Positions 1-8,024 of a stretch of 64,000 nt of DNA are shown piece by piece. Where the stretch lies: assembly GCF_018860665.1 (NCBI RefSeq), contig NZ_JAHKPK010000040.1, positions 41,675 through 105,674 on the forward strand. Reading direction: 5' to 3'. The DNA is from Pacificibacter marinus. GTDB taxonomy: Bacteria; Pseudomonadota; Alphaproteobacteria; Rhodobacterales; Rhodobacteraceae. How positions within the stretch are numbered: the stretch's first letter is position 1; each line of letters opens with the position of its first letter. The notes under the pieces were generated by a model. That model saw nothing but the letters and a program-made list of their open reading frames with translations. It made no database searches and had not been told where the DNA came from. Both the position numbers and the translations under genes were made by a program.

Positions 1-64
1 TTTTGGTCATATTTGGCCCAGACAACAGTCACAGGTGCACAACTTTAATCTGATTCAAGCCAAA

Positions 65-856
65 TCATCTCTGGAGCGCCCCATCCACATCAATCGTCTG
101 CCACCCCAAATGTTGACCGCCGTCGGTGCAAATCAACTGACCCGTCACACTCGGGGCGTCCCAAAAGTACCCCAAGGCAGCGTTAATATCTTCTGGATTG
201 GACCCGCGCTCCAAAACTGTCGCACTGCGCTGCTGAGCAAAGGCTTCAACTGTTTGGTGCGTGCCTTGCAATGTCGGACCGGGCCCAATTGCATTTACCC
301 GCACACGCGGCGCCAATGCTCGTGCAGCCGTCTGCGTGAACGCCCATAAACCCATTTTGGCAATGGTATAGCTCATAAAATCGGGAGTTAGCTTGCGCAC
401 ACGTTGATCAATTATATTGACCACCAAGGCCTGCGCCATCGCTTCGCCACGCTCATCAACCGAAGCCTCTGACACCTGTGTGGCAAAATTTTGCGTTAAC
501 ACCACAGGAGCGCGCAGATTGCTTTCGATATGACGATCCCAACTGTCACGGGTCGCTGTCTCGATGGTGTCTTGTTCAAAAATAGAGGCGTTGTTGACCA
601 GCAAAGTCAAAGGCCCGCCCAGTGCGTGCGATGCACGCGACACCAAGGCTTGCATATCAGCCTCGATCAACAAATCCGCTTGCAGCGCCTCGGCTTTGAC
701 GCCCAGCGCACGCAGTTGCGTCGCTACCTCTTCTGCACCATCGTGCGAACTGGAATAATGCACAGCGACATCAAACCCGCGCTGCCCAAGGTACAACGCC
801 ATAGCACGGCCAATACGTTTGCCAGCGCCTGTGACCAATGCTTTTGGCTTATGCAT
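65..856 (-). CDS. SDR family oxidoreductase, pteridine-reductase-like
   Basis: Short-chain dehydrogenase/reductase of 263 residues, probably a cytosolic NADP(H) enzyme. The N-terminal TGAGKRIGRA matches the cofactor glycine motif, LVNNAS the central NNAG motif, and YTIAKMG carries the catalytic Tyr and Lys. The residue pattern resembles the FolM/PTR1 branch that reduces dihydropterins rather than sugar dehydrogenases; this substrate is inferred. I chose the ATG at 856, because AAGGAGG lies just upstream; a GTG directly before it is the alternative. The gene is first in a minus-strand direction leading off the left edge, where a possible next ATG sits at positions 8-10, too close to the edge to identify. 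Confidence 0.8.
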   Translation of the reverse strand: MHKPKALVTGAGKRIGRAMALYLGQRGFDVAVHYSSSHDGAEEVATQLRALGVKAEALQADLLIEADMQALVSRASHALGGPLTLLVNNASIFEQDTIETATRDSWDRHIESNLRAPVVLTQNFATQVSEASVDERGEAMAQALVVNIIDQRVRKLTPDFMSYTIAKMGLWAFTQTAARALAPRVRVNAIGPGPTLQGTHQTVEAFAQQRSATVLERGSNPEDINAALGYFWDAPSVTGQLICTDGGQHLGWQTIDVDGALQR

Positions 857-880
857 CACGCCTCCTTAACTGCAAGACAT

Positions 881-1861
881 CTACGATGAGAGTAAAACTC
901 TCAAGACATAAGCAACATATAGCCCGCTAAAGACAAATCCCCAAAACCGCGTGATATCAATACGCTTGATGACAAAAACACCCAGCAAAAGCGATGCCGC
1001 CAGCATGATCCAAATGTCAAAAGACATCAGCTCCGCCCCCACGGGCAAATTGCCCACAAAACTGGACACGCCAATGATGCCAAGCAGATTGAACATATTT
1101 GACCCGATGACATTGCCAAAGGCCACATCAGCTTGTTTGCGCAGCGCGGCCATAACTGTGGTGGCCAATTCAGGCAAGGATGTGCCAATTGCCACGAGCG
1201 TCAGGCCAATAATTTCGTCGGACACGCCGTAGGCAGTCGCGATATTCGTTGAAGCATCGACCAATAGTTTGGCGCCCAAAGGCAAACCCATCAAACCTGC
1301 GACCAAAAAGGCGATGATTTTCCACCAAGGAAGATCAGGGTCAGCCCCTTCTAAATCTTCGATAGCGACCTCATCGCAGGCTTCTTTTACCGCATCAGCC
1401 GCAGCCGTGTCACGACGATGGCAGCGCGCCTGAAACACGGCATATCCAAGCATAGCCGCCAAAGCAGCCAACAAAATGAAACCTGAAACCCATGTGAACG
1501 TCCCGAAACTGGCCAAACCAATAAACAAAGCCGTACCAGCGATCATTTGTAGATAGCTAGAACGTGTGGAATTGTCTGTCACATGTAACGTGGTGATCAG
1601 CGCGGGAATGCCCAAAACCAGCAAGATATTGGCAGTATTGGAGCCGATCACATTGCCCAAAGCCAATCCCGGAACACCCTCGTGGATGGCAGAGACTGAG
1701 ATCAGCAATTCCGGCGCAGAGGTCCCGAAGGCCACGACTGTTAAGCTGACAATCAAAGCGGGAATGCCGATCCGCAGCGATAAGTTGACAGCGCCACGCA
1801 CCAACGCATCGCCCGCGAGCAACAATAGGACCAAGCCAACGCAGGCAAGAATAAAATCCAT
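881..1861 (-). CDS. Calcium/sodium antiporter, CaCA family (YrbG-like)
   Basis: Inner-membrane cation exchanger of about 326 residues. It shows the internal duplication typical of the CaCA family: an alpha-1 repeat with FGTSAPELLISV followed by GNVIGSNTANILL, and an alpha-2 repeat with IGTSLPELATTV followed by GNVIGSNMFNLLG. About ten hydrophobic segments surround a central acidic loop (EDLEGADPDLP). Family knowledge says such proteins exchange Ca2+ for Na+ or H+. The ATG at 1861 overlaps the TGA of the upstream small membrane protein (TGATG), so the pair is probably translationally coupled; a TTG one codon earlier is less likely. Confidence 0.9.
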   Translation of the reverse strand: MDFILACVGLVLLLLAGDALVRGAVNLSLRIGIPALIVSLTVVAFGTSAPELLISVSAIHEGVPGLALGNVIGSNTANILLVLGIPALITTLHVTDNSTRSSYLQMIAGTALFIGLASFGTFTWVSGFILLAALAAMLGYAVFQARCHRRDTAAADAVKEACDEVAIEDLEGADPDLPWWKIIAFLVAGLMGLPLGAKLLVDASTNIATAYGVSDEIIGLTLVAIGTSLPELATTVMAALRKQADVAFGNVIGSNMFNLLGIIGVSSFVGNLPVGAELMSFDIWIMLAASLLLGVFVIKRIDITRFWGFVFSGLYVAYVLRVLLSS

Positions 1862-2028
1862 CAACGCTTTCCTTTTTCGCAGGCACAGGGGCCCTTGCCG
1901 ATCTTATACCGACCGCATGTTTTGCAGGTCAGTGCCTTGAGTTTGTCTTGTCCGGGAAACCGAAACTTCCCCACGAGGGCTAACACCATCATACCAACAA
2001 GAAACAGGGTGATTATTTTGAAAATCAC
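1861..2028 (-). CDS. Small membrane protein with C-terminal zinc-ribbon-like cysteines
   Basis: Predicted 55-residue protein of unknown function. One N-terminal hydrophobic helix (about residues 2-20, IFKIITLFLVGMMVLALVG) is followed by a basic soluble tail with the pattern C-x2-C...C-x-C (CKTC, CAC), which suggests a bound metal such as zinc. I chose the GTG at 2028, which lies just beside the TGA of the upstream S49 peptidase gene; a longer form starting at 2067 would overlap that gene by 38 bases. Its stop overlaps the antiporter start by one base. The three genes form one tight transcription unit, so a role in envelope or metal homeostasis is possible but only inferred from context. Confidence 0.65.
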   Translation of the reverse strand: MIFKIITLFLVGMMVLALVGKFRFPGQDKLKALTCKTCGRYKIGKGPCACEKGKR

Positions 2029-2029
2029 G

Positions 2030-2824
2030 TCATAAACCGAACCGCGCCCAAAGTGCGTGTTCCTCAACAGATGATGTCAGTGCAGAACTCAGTTGCGCGC
2101 CAAAGCGTGACAGCAGCGGCTTTTTCGGACCGTAAACAGACAATTGGACTTTATCGCCGTAGATATCTTTCATCATGGGCACAAGATGTCCAATCCCGTC
2201 CGCCAAGCCCAAAGACACGCCAGTTGTGCCGGTCCAGAACGAGCCGTCAAACAATTCAGTCTCGGTGCTCAAACGTCCCTCACGAGAGGCACGCACATGT
2301 GCGACAAAGGCATCATGAATTTCAACCTGCAGCGATTTGATGCGTTTCACATCAGCTGCATTTTCTGGCTTGAACGGGTCCATCTGGCTTTTGGATTTGC
2401 CAGCTGTATAGACGCGACGCTCAACACCATGCTTTTCGATCAGCTTGTCAAAACCAAACCCAGCCGAGATCACGCCGATAGATCCAACGATAGAACTGTG
2501 ATCGACATAGATTTTATCAGCCGCACAGGCCAACCAATAACCGCCTGAGGCAGCGACATCTTCGACGAAAGCATATACTGGGATTTCTTTTTCCGCTGCC
2601 AATCGACGAATACGCGCGGCAATCAGCGAGGATTGCACCGGCGATCCACCCGGAGAATTGATTGACAGAGCCACAGCGTCAGGCTTGCCACGCCTGAACG
2701 CGCGTTCGATAGCTGAGACCATAGATTGATCATTCAGCCCGCCTTGACGGGTCATAATCGCACCATTTAATCGCACCACACTCACGCGTGGGGCAGATTT
2801 CACAAAAGGGATCCATTTTTTCAT
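2030..2824 (-). CDS. S49 family serine peptidase, SppA-like
   Basis: Signal-peptide-peptidase-type enzyme of 264 residues. The fold is shown by SINSPGGSPVQSSLIA near residue 65 and by VEDVAASGGYWLACAADKIYVDHSSIVGSIGV, the conserved core of the SppA/SohB family; the Ser of AASGGYW is the expected nucleophile and works with a downstream Lys in this family. It is the short single-domain form. No clear transmembrane anchor is visible at the N terminus, so it may be cytosolic or peripheral. I chose the ATG at 2824 (MKKWIPF); a start 16 codons earlier is possible. It heads the unit with the zinc-ribbon protein and the antiporter. Confidence 0.88.
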   Translation of the reverse strand: MKKWIPFVKSAPRVSVVRLNGAIMTRQGGLNDQSMVSAIERAFRRGKPDAVALSINSPGGSPVQSSLIAARIRRLAAEKEIPVYAFVEDVAASGGYWLACAADKIYVDHSSIVGSIGVISAGFGFDKLIEKHGVERRVYTAGKSKSQMDPFKPENAADVKRIKSLQVEIHDAFVAHVRASREGRLSTETELFDGSFWTGTTGVSLGLADGIGHLVPMMKDIYGDKVQLSVYGPKKPLLSRFGAQLSSALTSSVEEHALWARFGL

Positions 2825-2884
2825 ATGTTGGATGTAAAGACGCCCAGCACTACAAACAAGTGCTGGGCGCAAGGTAACGTGGAA

Positions 2885-4075
2885 TTATCTGCAGGCATCA
2901 AAGCTGTCAGCCACGCCTTGAATCAGTTTTCCGTAAAAATCAGGGCCAAGATCAATGTCTCGTCCCAATGGATCGATCACACCATTATGTGCTGACGTGC
3001 CTTCCAAGATGGTTTTCACAAGCCCCGCATTGAATTGTGGTTCCGCAAAGACGCAATCGACACCTTCATCTTTGATCATGTGCTGTAACTCTGAAATACG
3101 CGCAGGGCTTGGCGCCGCCCCATCGCTCAAAGAGATCGCCCCCGCCGCGTTGAGGTCAAAACGTGATTCAAAGTAATGATAGGCATCATGGAACACGACA
3201 AATTTGAGATCGTGCTCATCTGCCAGTTGCTCTTGCAGGCGCTCAGTCAGTGCGGTCAGTTGAACAGCTCCTTCAGCGGCGTTTGCGGCATATGTCTGCG
3301 CATTTTCGGCATCAAGGTCACTTAGGATTTTGGCGATAACATCCAACCATGCAATCGCGTTTTGTGGGTCTAGCCATGCGTGCGGGTCCAGTCCGGTATG
3401 GTCGTGGCCATCATGGCCTTCATGCGCCTCATGATCGTCGTGACCGTGGTCATCATGATCATCATCCGCCGCGTGATCGTCGTGATCGTGGTCATCATGA
3501 TCTTCATCCGCCTCATGATCGTCGTGACCGTGGTCATCATGATCATCATCCGCCGCGTGATCGTCGTGATCGTGGTCATCATGATCTTCATCCGCCGCAT
3601 GATCGTCGTGATCGTGATCGTCATGGTGGTCATCTTCCGCGTGATCATCATGATCGTCATGGCCAGCATGATCCGCGTGATCGTCATGGCCAGCATGATC
3701 CGCGTGATCATGTGCTTCAAAGGTCGCCCCCTCACGGAACTCAAGCTTGATGCTCGTCTCTTCCTCGATCAACGGCACAGAAACAGCATTAGGGGCCAGC
3801 GTATCAATCGCGCCCCCCAGCCAAGGCGCCAAAGCATTGCCGGACCAAAACACCACATCAGCCTGCTGCAAGTTTCTCGCTTCAGAAGGCCGCATGGCAT
3901 AACTATGTGGTGACGCGCTCTGGTCCATCAAAAGGGTCGGCTCGCCCAAATCACCCATCACTTGTGCGACCAATGAATGAATAGGTGCAATGTCGGTGGC
4001 AACGGTTGGCACCTGCGCCATCACGGGTGAGGTAGAAAGCATTAGGGCCGCAAAAGCGGAGGTATAGCGTGTCAT
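2885..4075 (-). CDS. znuA: Zinc ABC transporter substrate-binding protein ZnuA with expanded His/Asp loop
   Basis: Periplasmic zinc-binding protein of high-affinity uptake, about 396 residues. An N-terminal signal peptide ends at VMAQ. The family core is visible: IAPIHSLVAQVMGD, then SPHSYAMRPSEARNLQQADVVFW, the HAWLDPQNA motif after the loop, VVFHDAYHYF, and DEGVDCVFAEPQF. Between residues of about 120 and 230 lies a very long His/Asp/Glu-rich loop built of DHDD-type repeats, far longer than in most homologues; such loops are thought to capture or sense zinc. The ATG at 4075 has AGGA about eight bases upstream; another ATG at 4084 has poorer spacing. Divergent from zur-znuC-znuB across two Zur-like boxes. 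Confidence 0.95.
   Translation of the reverse strand: MTRYTSAFAALMLSTSPVMAQVPTVATDIAPIHSLVAQVMGDLGEPTLLMDQSASPHSYAMRPSEARNLQQADVVFWSGNALAPWLGGAIDTLAPNAVSVPLIEEETSIKLEFREGATFEAHDHADHAGHDDHADHAGHDDHDDHAEDDHHDDHDHDDHAADEDHDDHDHDDHAADDDHDDHGHDDHEADEDHDDHDHDDHAADDDHDDHGHDDHEAHEGHDGHDHTGLDPHAWLDPQNAIAWLDVIAKILSDLDAENAQTYAANAAEGAVQLTALTERLQEQLADEHDLKFVVFHDAYHYFESRFDLNAAGAISLSDGAAPSPARISELQHMIKDEGVDCVFAEPQFNAGLVKTILEGTSAHNGVIDPLGRDIDLGPDFYGKLIQGVADSFDACR
3427..3594. repeat. Perfect 84-bp tandem duplication inside znuA
   Basis: Bases 3427-3510 and 3511-3594 are identical on reading. Each 84-bp unit encodes 28 residues of the His/Asp loop, itself made of two diverged 14-residue units of the DHDHDDHAADDDHD and DHGHDDHEADEDHD type. 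A partial third, diverged copy continues past 3595. The multiple of three keeps the frame, so copy-number change alters only loop length. Confidence 0.9.
3651..3704. repeat. Perfect 27-bp tandem duplication inside znuA
   Basis: Bases 3651-3677 and 3678-3704 are identical and each encodes nine residues of the DHAGHDDHA type. This is a second, separate in-frame expansion at the N-terminal end of the same His/Asp loop. Confidence 0.88.
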
Positions 4076-4086
4076 ATCAATCATCC

Positions 4087-4101
4087 TGTTATACTATAAC
4101 A
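4087..4101. promoter_or_regulatory. Probable Zur operator 1 (znuA-proximal)
   Basis: A perfect palindrome, TGTTATACTATAACA, seven-base arms around a central C. It matches the AT-rich GTTATA-N-TATAAC form seen in alphaproteobacterial Zur boxes and lies just upstream of znuA in the gap between znuA and zur. Binding by Zur is inferred. Confidence 0.75.
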
Positions 4102-4111
4102 CCCGCTTGAT

Positions 4112-4132
4112 ATATGTCATAATATAACATAT
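4112..4132. promoter_or_regulatory. Probable Zur operator 2 (zur-proximal)
   Basis: A 21-bp palindrome centred on 4122 with one mismatched base pair (4118/4126); its core is GTCATAATATAAC, the same GTTATA-N-TATAAC pattern as the neighbouring site. The two centres are 28 bp apart. This copy is nearer the zur-znuC-znuB start and may allow autoregulation. Confidence 0.7.
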
Positions 4133-4170
4133 CAACCCCAAAATAGTAAGACAGTCATTAAGGAGTGCCC

Positions 4171-4668
4171 ATGCCCCTCAACAGCGACCCCATCGGATTT
4201 GCCCACCACGATCACGCCAGTTGCGTCACCGATGCCGTGGCCTCAGTGGAAGCACGTTGTATCGCTGCTGGATTGCAGTTCACACCTGTGCGCAAACGCG
4301 TGTTCGAAATCTTACTCGAAGAACACCGTGCTCTCGGAGCTTACGAAATTCTAGATCGCTTGCGTGACGAAGGGCTTGGGTCGCAGCCCCCCGTTGCCTA
4401 CCGTGCCTTGGACTTTCTCACCAAACATGACTTCGTGCACAAAATAGAACGCCTCAACGCTTTTATCGCCTGCGCCCACCCGCATGAGGTTCATACGCCT
4501 GCATTCTTAATCTGCCGCGACTGTAATGCTGTGGCCGAAGCCGAAACCAATTTGACACAAGGCCGCTTGGCACAAATTGCATCTGCCACAGGGTTTATCA
4601 TTGAACGCGCTATTTTAGAGGCCGAAGGTCTTTGCCCCAATTGCATCCCCAAAAGTGAACCTGCCTGA
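4171..4668 (+). CDS. zur: Fur-family zinc uptake regulator Zur
   Basis: Metal-sensing repressor of 165 residues. The N-terminal winged helix is visible around FTPVRKRVFEILLEEHRALGAYEILDRL and PPVAYRALDFLTKHDFVHKIE; the dimerisation and metal domain has CAHPHEVH, then CRDC and, near the end, CPNC, the two CxxC pairs of the structural zinc site. In this family zinc-loaded protein blocks transcription of uptake genes. The ATG at 4171 has AAGGAG at a good distance; an in-frame GTG at 4165 lies inside that ribosome site. It is first in an operon with znuC (1-base overlap) and znuB, divergent from znuA, with two operator-like palindromes between. Confidence 0.93.
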   Translation: MPLNSDPIGFAHHDHASCVTDAVASVEARCIAAGLQFTPVRKRVFEILLEEHRALGAYEILDRLRDEGLGSQPPVAYRALDFLTKHDFVHKIERLNAFIACAHPHEVHTPAFLICRDCNAVAEAETNLTQGRLAQIASATGFIIERAILEAEGLCPNCIPKSEPA

Positions 4669-5456
4669 TGTCCGACACGCTTATTTCTCTCAAAAACGTC
4701 TGCGTTCACATCGGGGCGAAAGTCGCGCTTCATGATGTAAATTTGGCGATCAAATCTGGCGAAATCGTTACTGTTGTCGGCCCGAACGGGTCAGGCAAAT
4801 CCACCCTATTGCGCACGCTCGTGAGCGCGATCAAACCCACGGGCGGCCAGATCACCCGCATGCCAAATTTGCGAATAGGCTACGTGCCGCAAAAGCTGCA
4901 CATTGATCCGACGCTGCCCCTCACCGTGCGTCGGTTCCTCAGTCTCCCACGCCGCGTCAATGACGCCGTGGCCGAAAAAGCGCTTAATGATGCTGGTGCA
5001 GGTGATCTCGGAAAACGCCAGATGACTGGCCTATCGGGCGGGCAATTCCAACGCGTCTTACTTGCGCGTGCCCTGCTCAACGATCCGCATATTTTAATTT
5101 TGGATGAGGCGACACAAGGCCTCGATCAACCGGGATCTGCTGATTTTTACGCTCAAATCGCGCAAGTCCGCCAAAACTTCGGCTGTGCTGTGTTGATGGT
5201 CAGCCATGAATTGCATGTCGTGATGGCTGCCTCGGATCGCGTGATCTGCTTGAACGGTCATATTTGCTGTGAAGGTGCGCCAGAAATTGTGGCCTCAGCC
5301 CCTGAGTATCGCGCCCTGTTTGGCTCAGGCACCCAAGGTGCCTTGGCCCTGTACCGCCATGAGCATTCACACACACATGATGAAACTTGCGCGCATGATC
5401 ACGCGCAGAGCCATCACAACGAAAACAGCCACGACAACTCTGAGGCCACATTATGA
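4668..5456 (+). CDS. znuC: Zinc ABC transporter ATP-binding protein ZnuC
   Basis: Cytoplasmic ATPase of the zinc importer, 262 residues. Walker A is GPNGSGKST, the ABC signature LSGGQFQRV, Walker B ILILDEATQGLD and the switch histidine is in VMVSHEL. The C-terminal 40 residues are His-rich (HEHSHTHDETCAHDHAQSHH and on), so this subunit, like ZnuA, has a potential zinc-binding tail on the cytoplasmic side. The ATG overlaps the zur stop by one base and its own stop overlaps znuB by four bases, indicating coupled translation of zur-znuC-znuB. Confidence 0.95.
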   Translation: MSDTLISLKNVCVHIGAKVALHDVNLAIKSGEIVTVVGPNGSGKSTLLRTLVSAIKPTGGQITRMPNLRIGYVPQKLHIDPTLPLTVRRFLSLPRRVNDAVAEKALNDAGAGDLGKRQMTGLSGGQFQRVLLARALLNDPHILILDEATQGLDQPGSADFYAQIAQVRQNFGCAVLMVSHELHVVMAASDRVICLNGHICCEGAPEIVASAPEYRALFGSGTQGALALYRHEHSHTHDETCAHDHAQSHHNENSHDNSEATL

Positions 5457-6256
5457 CCCTGCTTGATGATTTTATGGTCCGCTCCACCCTTGCTGGGCTT
5501 GGTGTGGTTCTGGCTGCTGCACCTTTGGGCTGTTTTGTTGTCTGGCGACGTATGGCCTATTTCGGCGATGCCACCGCCCATGCGTCGATTTTGGGCGTGG
5601 CGCTGGCTTTGGCCTTCAACGTGTCCATTCTGGGTGGCGTATTGTCCGTCGCCTTAATCATGGCCTTAACTGTCTCTGCCTTAGGCGGGCGCGGCTATGC
5701 AATGGACACGCTGCTTGGCGTCATGGCGCACAGCTCGTTGGCGTTCGGCCTTGTGGCGGTTTCGTTCATTGATGGCGTGCGCGTTGATTTGATGGCCTAT
5801 CTGTTTGGCGACATTTTGGCTGTTGGGCGCGTTGACCTGCTGGTGATTTGGGGGGGCGCGGCTTTGGTCTTGTTGTTGCTGCTTGCACGTTGGTCAGCGC
5901 TGTTGACCTCGACATTGAACCCTGATTTGGCGAGTGCAGCAGGCATTTCGCCTCGTCGCGAGCAACTTATCCTGTCGCTGGCACTTGCCATGGTTGTCGC
6001 CGTCGCGATCAAAGTGGTGGGCGTTTTACTCATCGCTGCGATGTTGCTTATTCCGGCAGCCGCCGCGCGACCCTTTGCGCGCACGCCCGAACGCATGGCA
6101 TTGATCGCTGTGGTGATTGGCGCTGTTTCGGTCTTATCGGGCATCCAATTGGCATTTCAATTTGATTCTCCCACAGGGCCGACCATTGTATGTGTCGCAG
6201 CCGTGTTATTTTGCGCAGCCAGTGTCATGGATTTTCTACGCGCAAATCGCATTTAG
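5453..6256 (+). CDS. znuB: Zinc ABC transporter permease ZnuB
   Basis: Integral membrane subunit of the zinc importer, 267 residues with about eight hydrophobic helices. It carries family landmarks GCFVVWRRMAYFGDATAHASILGVALA near the N terminus and KVVGVLLIAAMLLIPAAAARPFA in the second half, typical of the ABC-3 permease family. It ends the zur-znuC-znuB operon. Its stop lies only two bases from the stop of the convergent modC gene, so no separate terminator fits between them. Confidence 0.94.
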   Translation: MTLLDDFMVRSTLAGLGVVLAAAPLGCFVVWRRMAYFGDATAHASILGVALALAFNVSILGGVLSVALIMALTVSALGGRGYAMDTLLGVMAHSSLAFGLVAVSFIDGVRVDLMAYLFGDILAVGRVDLLVIWGGAALVLLLLLARWSALLTSTLNPDLASAAGISPRREQLILSLALAMVVAVAIKVVGVLLIAAMLLIPAAAARPFARTPERMALIAVVIGAVSVLSGIQLAFQFDSPTGPTIVCVAAVLFCAASVMDFLRANRI

Positions 6257-6258
6257 GC

Positions 6259-7332
6259 TTAGGTATCTGAGGCAATAGCCACGGTTTTCACGATAGCGAA
6301 ACAAGGCACACCAACATCCAATGCCATCGCAGAAACGGACCGTCGCGTCACCCGTGCAAGCACAGCGCCTGCGCGGGTAGACACTGTGACAATAGCGCTG
6401 GATGCACCAGTGTCTTGGATCGCCTCAACCCTGCCCGCAACGATATTAAGCGCCGACAGCCCCGACGGCCGCGTTGTCGCCAACATGACATCAGAGGCAG
6501 GCAATCGCACCCGCAGATTCGTACCGATGTCCGCCTTCACATGCGGCAAGAAATATGAATCGCCGCTCGCATCAAGTTCCGTCAAACCGTCTTGGTGATG
6601 CGCTTTGATTCGCACATTCAAAACCGCACCGACTTGACCAACGCCCATGGGCATCGTCGTCGGATCGGCCAACACATCAAGCGCGGGGCCTTTGCGAAGA
6701 ACCTTGCCCCCTTCAAGCGCAACCACAGTGGTGGCCAAGCGCGCGACCTCATTGGCGGAATGACTAACATAGATGATCGGAATTCCGGTCTCATCACGGA
6801 TACGTTCAAAATAGGGCAGGATCTCAGCTTTGCGCGCAGCATCCAAGGACGCCAGAGGTTCATCTGCAAGGATCAATTGCGGATCGGCTAAAAGCGCCCG
6901 CCCGATAGCAACCCGTTGTTTTTCGCCGCCCGATAATCCGAGTGGCCTGCGATCAAGCAGATCGCCAATGCCCAACATTTCGATGACCCGCTCACGCTGC
7001 ACCGTATCAATGCCACGCCTTGCAGCCCGCGCACCATAATCCAAATTGCGCGTGACAGTGAGATGTGGAAAGAGACGGCTGTCTTGGAAAATATATCCCA
7101 ATTTACGTTTGTAAGCGGGCATAAAAATGCCTGCACCACTGTCTTGCAGCACCTGTTCATCAATGGAAATTTTGGCATTATCTGGCCGTATCAATCCAGA
7201 AACGGCATTGATGATCGTGCTCTTGCCCGAGCCTGAGCGCCCATACAAAACAGTTAAGCCTTTAGGAACTTCAAAGGACACGTCCAACGCGAAACCGTCA
7301 AAGCTATGCTGAATCGAGATAGACAAACTCAT
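6259..7332 (-). CDS. modC: Molybdate ABC transporter ATP-binding protein ModC
   Basis: ATPase of the molybdate importer, 357 residues. Walker A GRSGSGKST, a Q-loop FQDSRLFPHL, the signature LSGGEKQRVAIGRALL and Walker B LILADEPLASLD make up the N-terminal domain. The C-terminal third (from about residue 285) is a TOBE/Mop domain with LNIVAGRVEAIQDTGASSAIVTVST, which binds molybdate in this family. It overlaps modB by four bases (ATGA), and the order is modA-modB-modC on the minus strand. Confidence 0.94.
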   Translation of the reverse strand: MSLSISIQHSFDGFALDVSFEVPKGLTVLYGRSGSGKSTIINAVSGLIRPDNAKISIDEQVLQDSGAGIFMPAYKRKLGYIFQDSRLFPHLTVTRNLDYGARAARRGIDTVQRERVIEMLGIGDLLDRRPLGLSGGEKQRVAIGRALLADPQLILADEPLASLDAARKAEILPYFERIRDETGIPIIYVSHSANEVARLATTVVALEGGKVLRKGPALDVLADPTTMPMGVGQVGAVLNVRIKAHHQDGLTELDASGDSYFLPHVKADIGTNLRVRLPASDVMLATTRPSGLSALNIVAGRVEAIQDTGASSAIVTVSTRAGAVLARVTRRSVSAMALDVGVPCFAIVKTVAIASDT

Positions 7333-8024
7333 ACGCCAGTCATCCGCTTCATAGTCCGGCGCGCCAGCACTTCAGACAAGAGCAAGGCTCCCATCGCCAA
7401 CACGACCGACACGAGGACCAATCTCAATGCTGCGTTTTCTTGACCTGGCACCTGCAAAAGCGCGTAAATCGCCGAAGGCACCGTTTGCGTTTGCCCCGGA
7501 ACTGCGGACACAAATGTAATTGTCGCGCCAAATTCACCCAAAGCTTTGGCAAACCCCAGAACAGTTCCCGCCAAAATGCCCGGCACAGATAGGGGCAAGG
7601 TGATGGTCAAGAAAATCCACACAGGCGACGCCCCCAAAGTGGCCCCAGCCTGTTCCAATTTTGGATCAACCGCTTCCAACGACAATCTGATCGCCCGCAC
7701 CATCAAAGGAAAGGCCATAATGGCGGCAGCCAATGCGGCCCCTGTCCAGCGAAAGGCGAAAACAAGACCCCAATCTTGCAAAAAGGCCCCGACAGGCCCG
7801 CGCGTGCCAAAGACCACGAGCAGCAAATATCCCGTCACCACGGGCGGCAAGACCAAAGGCAAATGCACAAGCCCGTTCAAAAACTGTTTGCCGAAAAAAT
7901 CCCAACGCGCCAATGCATAGGCCGCAGTTAGAGCCAAAGGCAGACTGAACAAAGTTGCCACGAAAGACACTTTGATCGACAGCGCTATCGCTTGCCATTC
8001 TGCGGGCGAAAAGTCCAAAAGCAT
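7329..8024 (-). CDS. modB: Molybdate ABC transporter permease ModB
   Basis: Membrane subunit of the molybdate importer, 231 residues with five or six hydrophobic helices. The cytoplasmic EAA-type loop is seen in EQAGATLGASPVWIFLTITLPLSVPGILAGTVLGFAKALGEFGAT, including the GEFG element typical of ModB/CysT permeases. Its start overlaps the modA stop by one base, and its stop overlaps modC by four, so the three subunits are translationally coupled. Confidence 0.94.
   Translation of the reverse strand: MLLDFSPAEWQAIALSIKVSFVATLFSLPLALTAAYALARWDFFGKQFLNGLVHLPLVLPPVVTGYLLLVVFGTRGPVGAFLQDWGLVFAFRWTGAALAAAIMAFPLMVRAIRLSLEAVDPKLEQAGATLGASPVWIFLTITLPLSVPGILAGTVLGFAKALGEFGATITFVSAVPGQTQTVPSAIYALLQVPGQENAALRLVLVSVVLAMGALLLSEVLARRTMKRMTGV

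Noticed and set aside
3427..3704. Repeat array considered as CRISPR-like
   Set aside because: The repeats are contiguous, in frame and coding; there are no spacers.
3349..3750. Long open frames on the plus strand and in a second minus frame across the znuA repeats
   Set aside because: They exist only because the repetitive His/Asp codons lack stops in several frames; composition is extreme (Arg/His or Met/Ile/Thr) and znuA explains the region.
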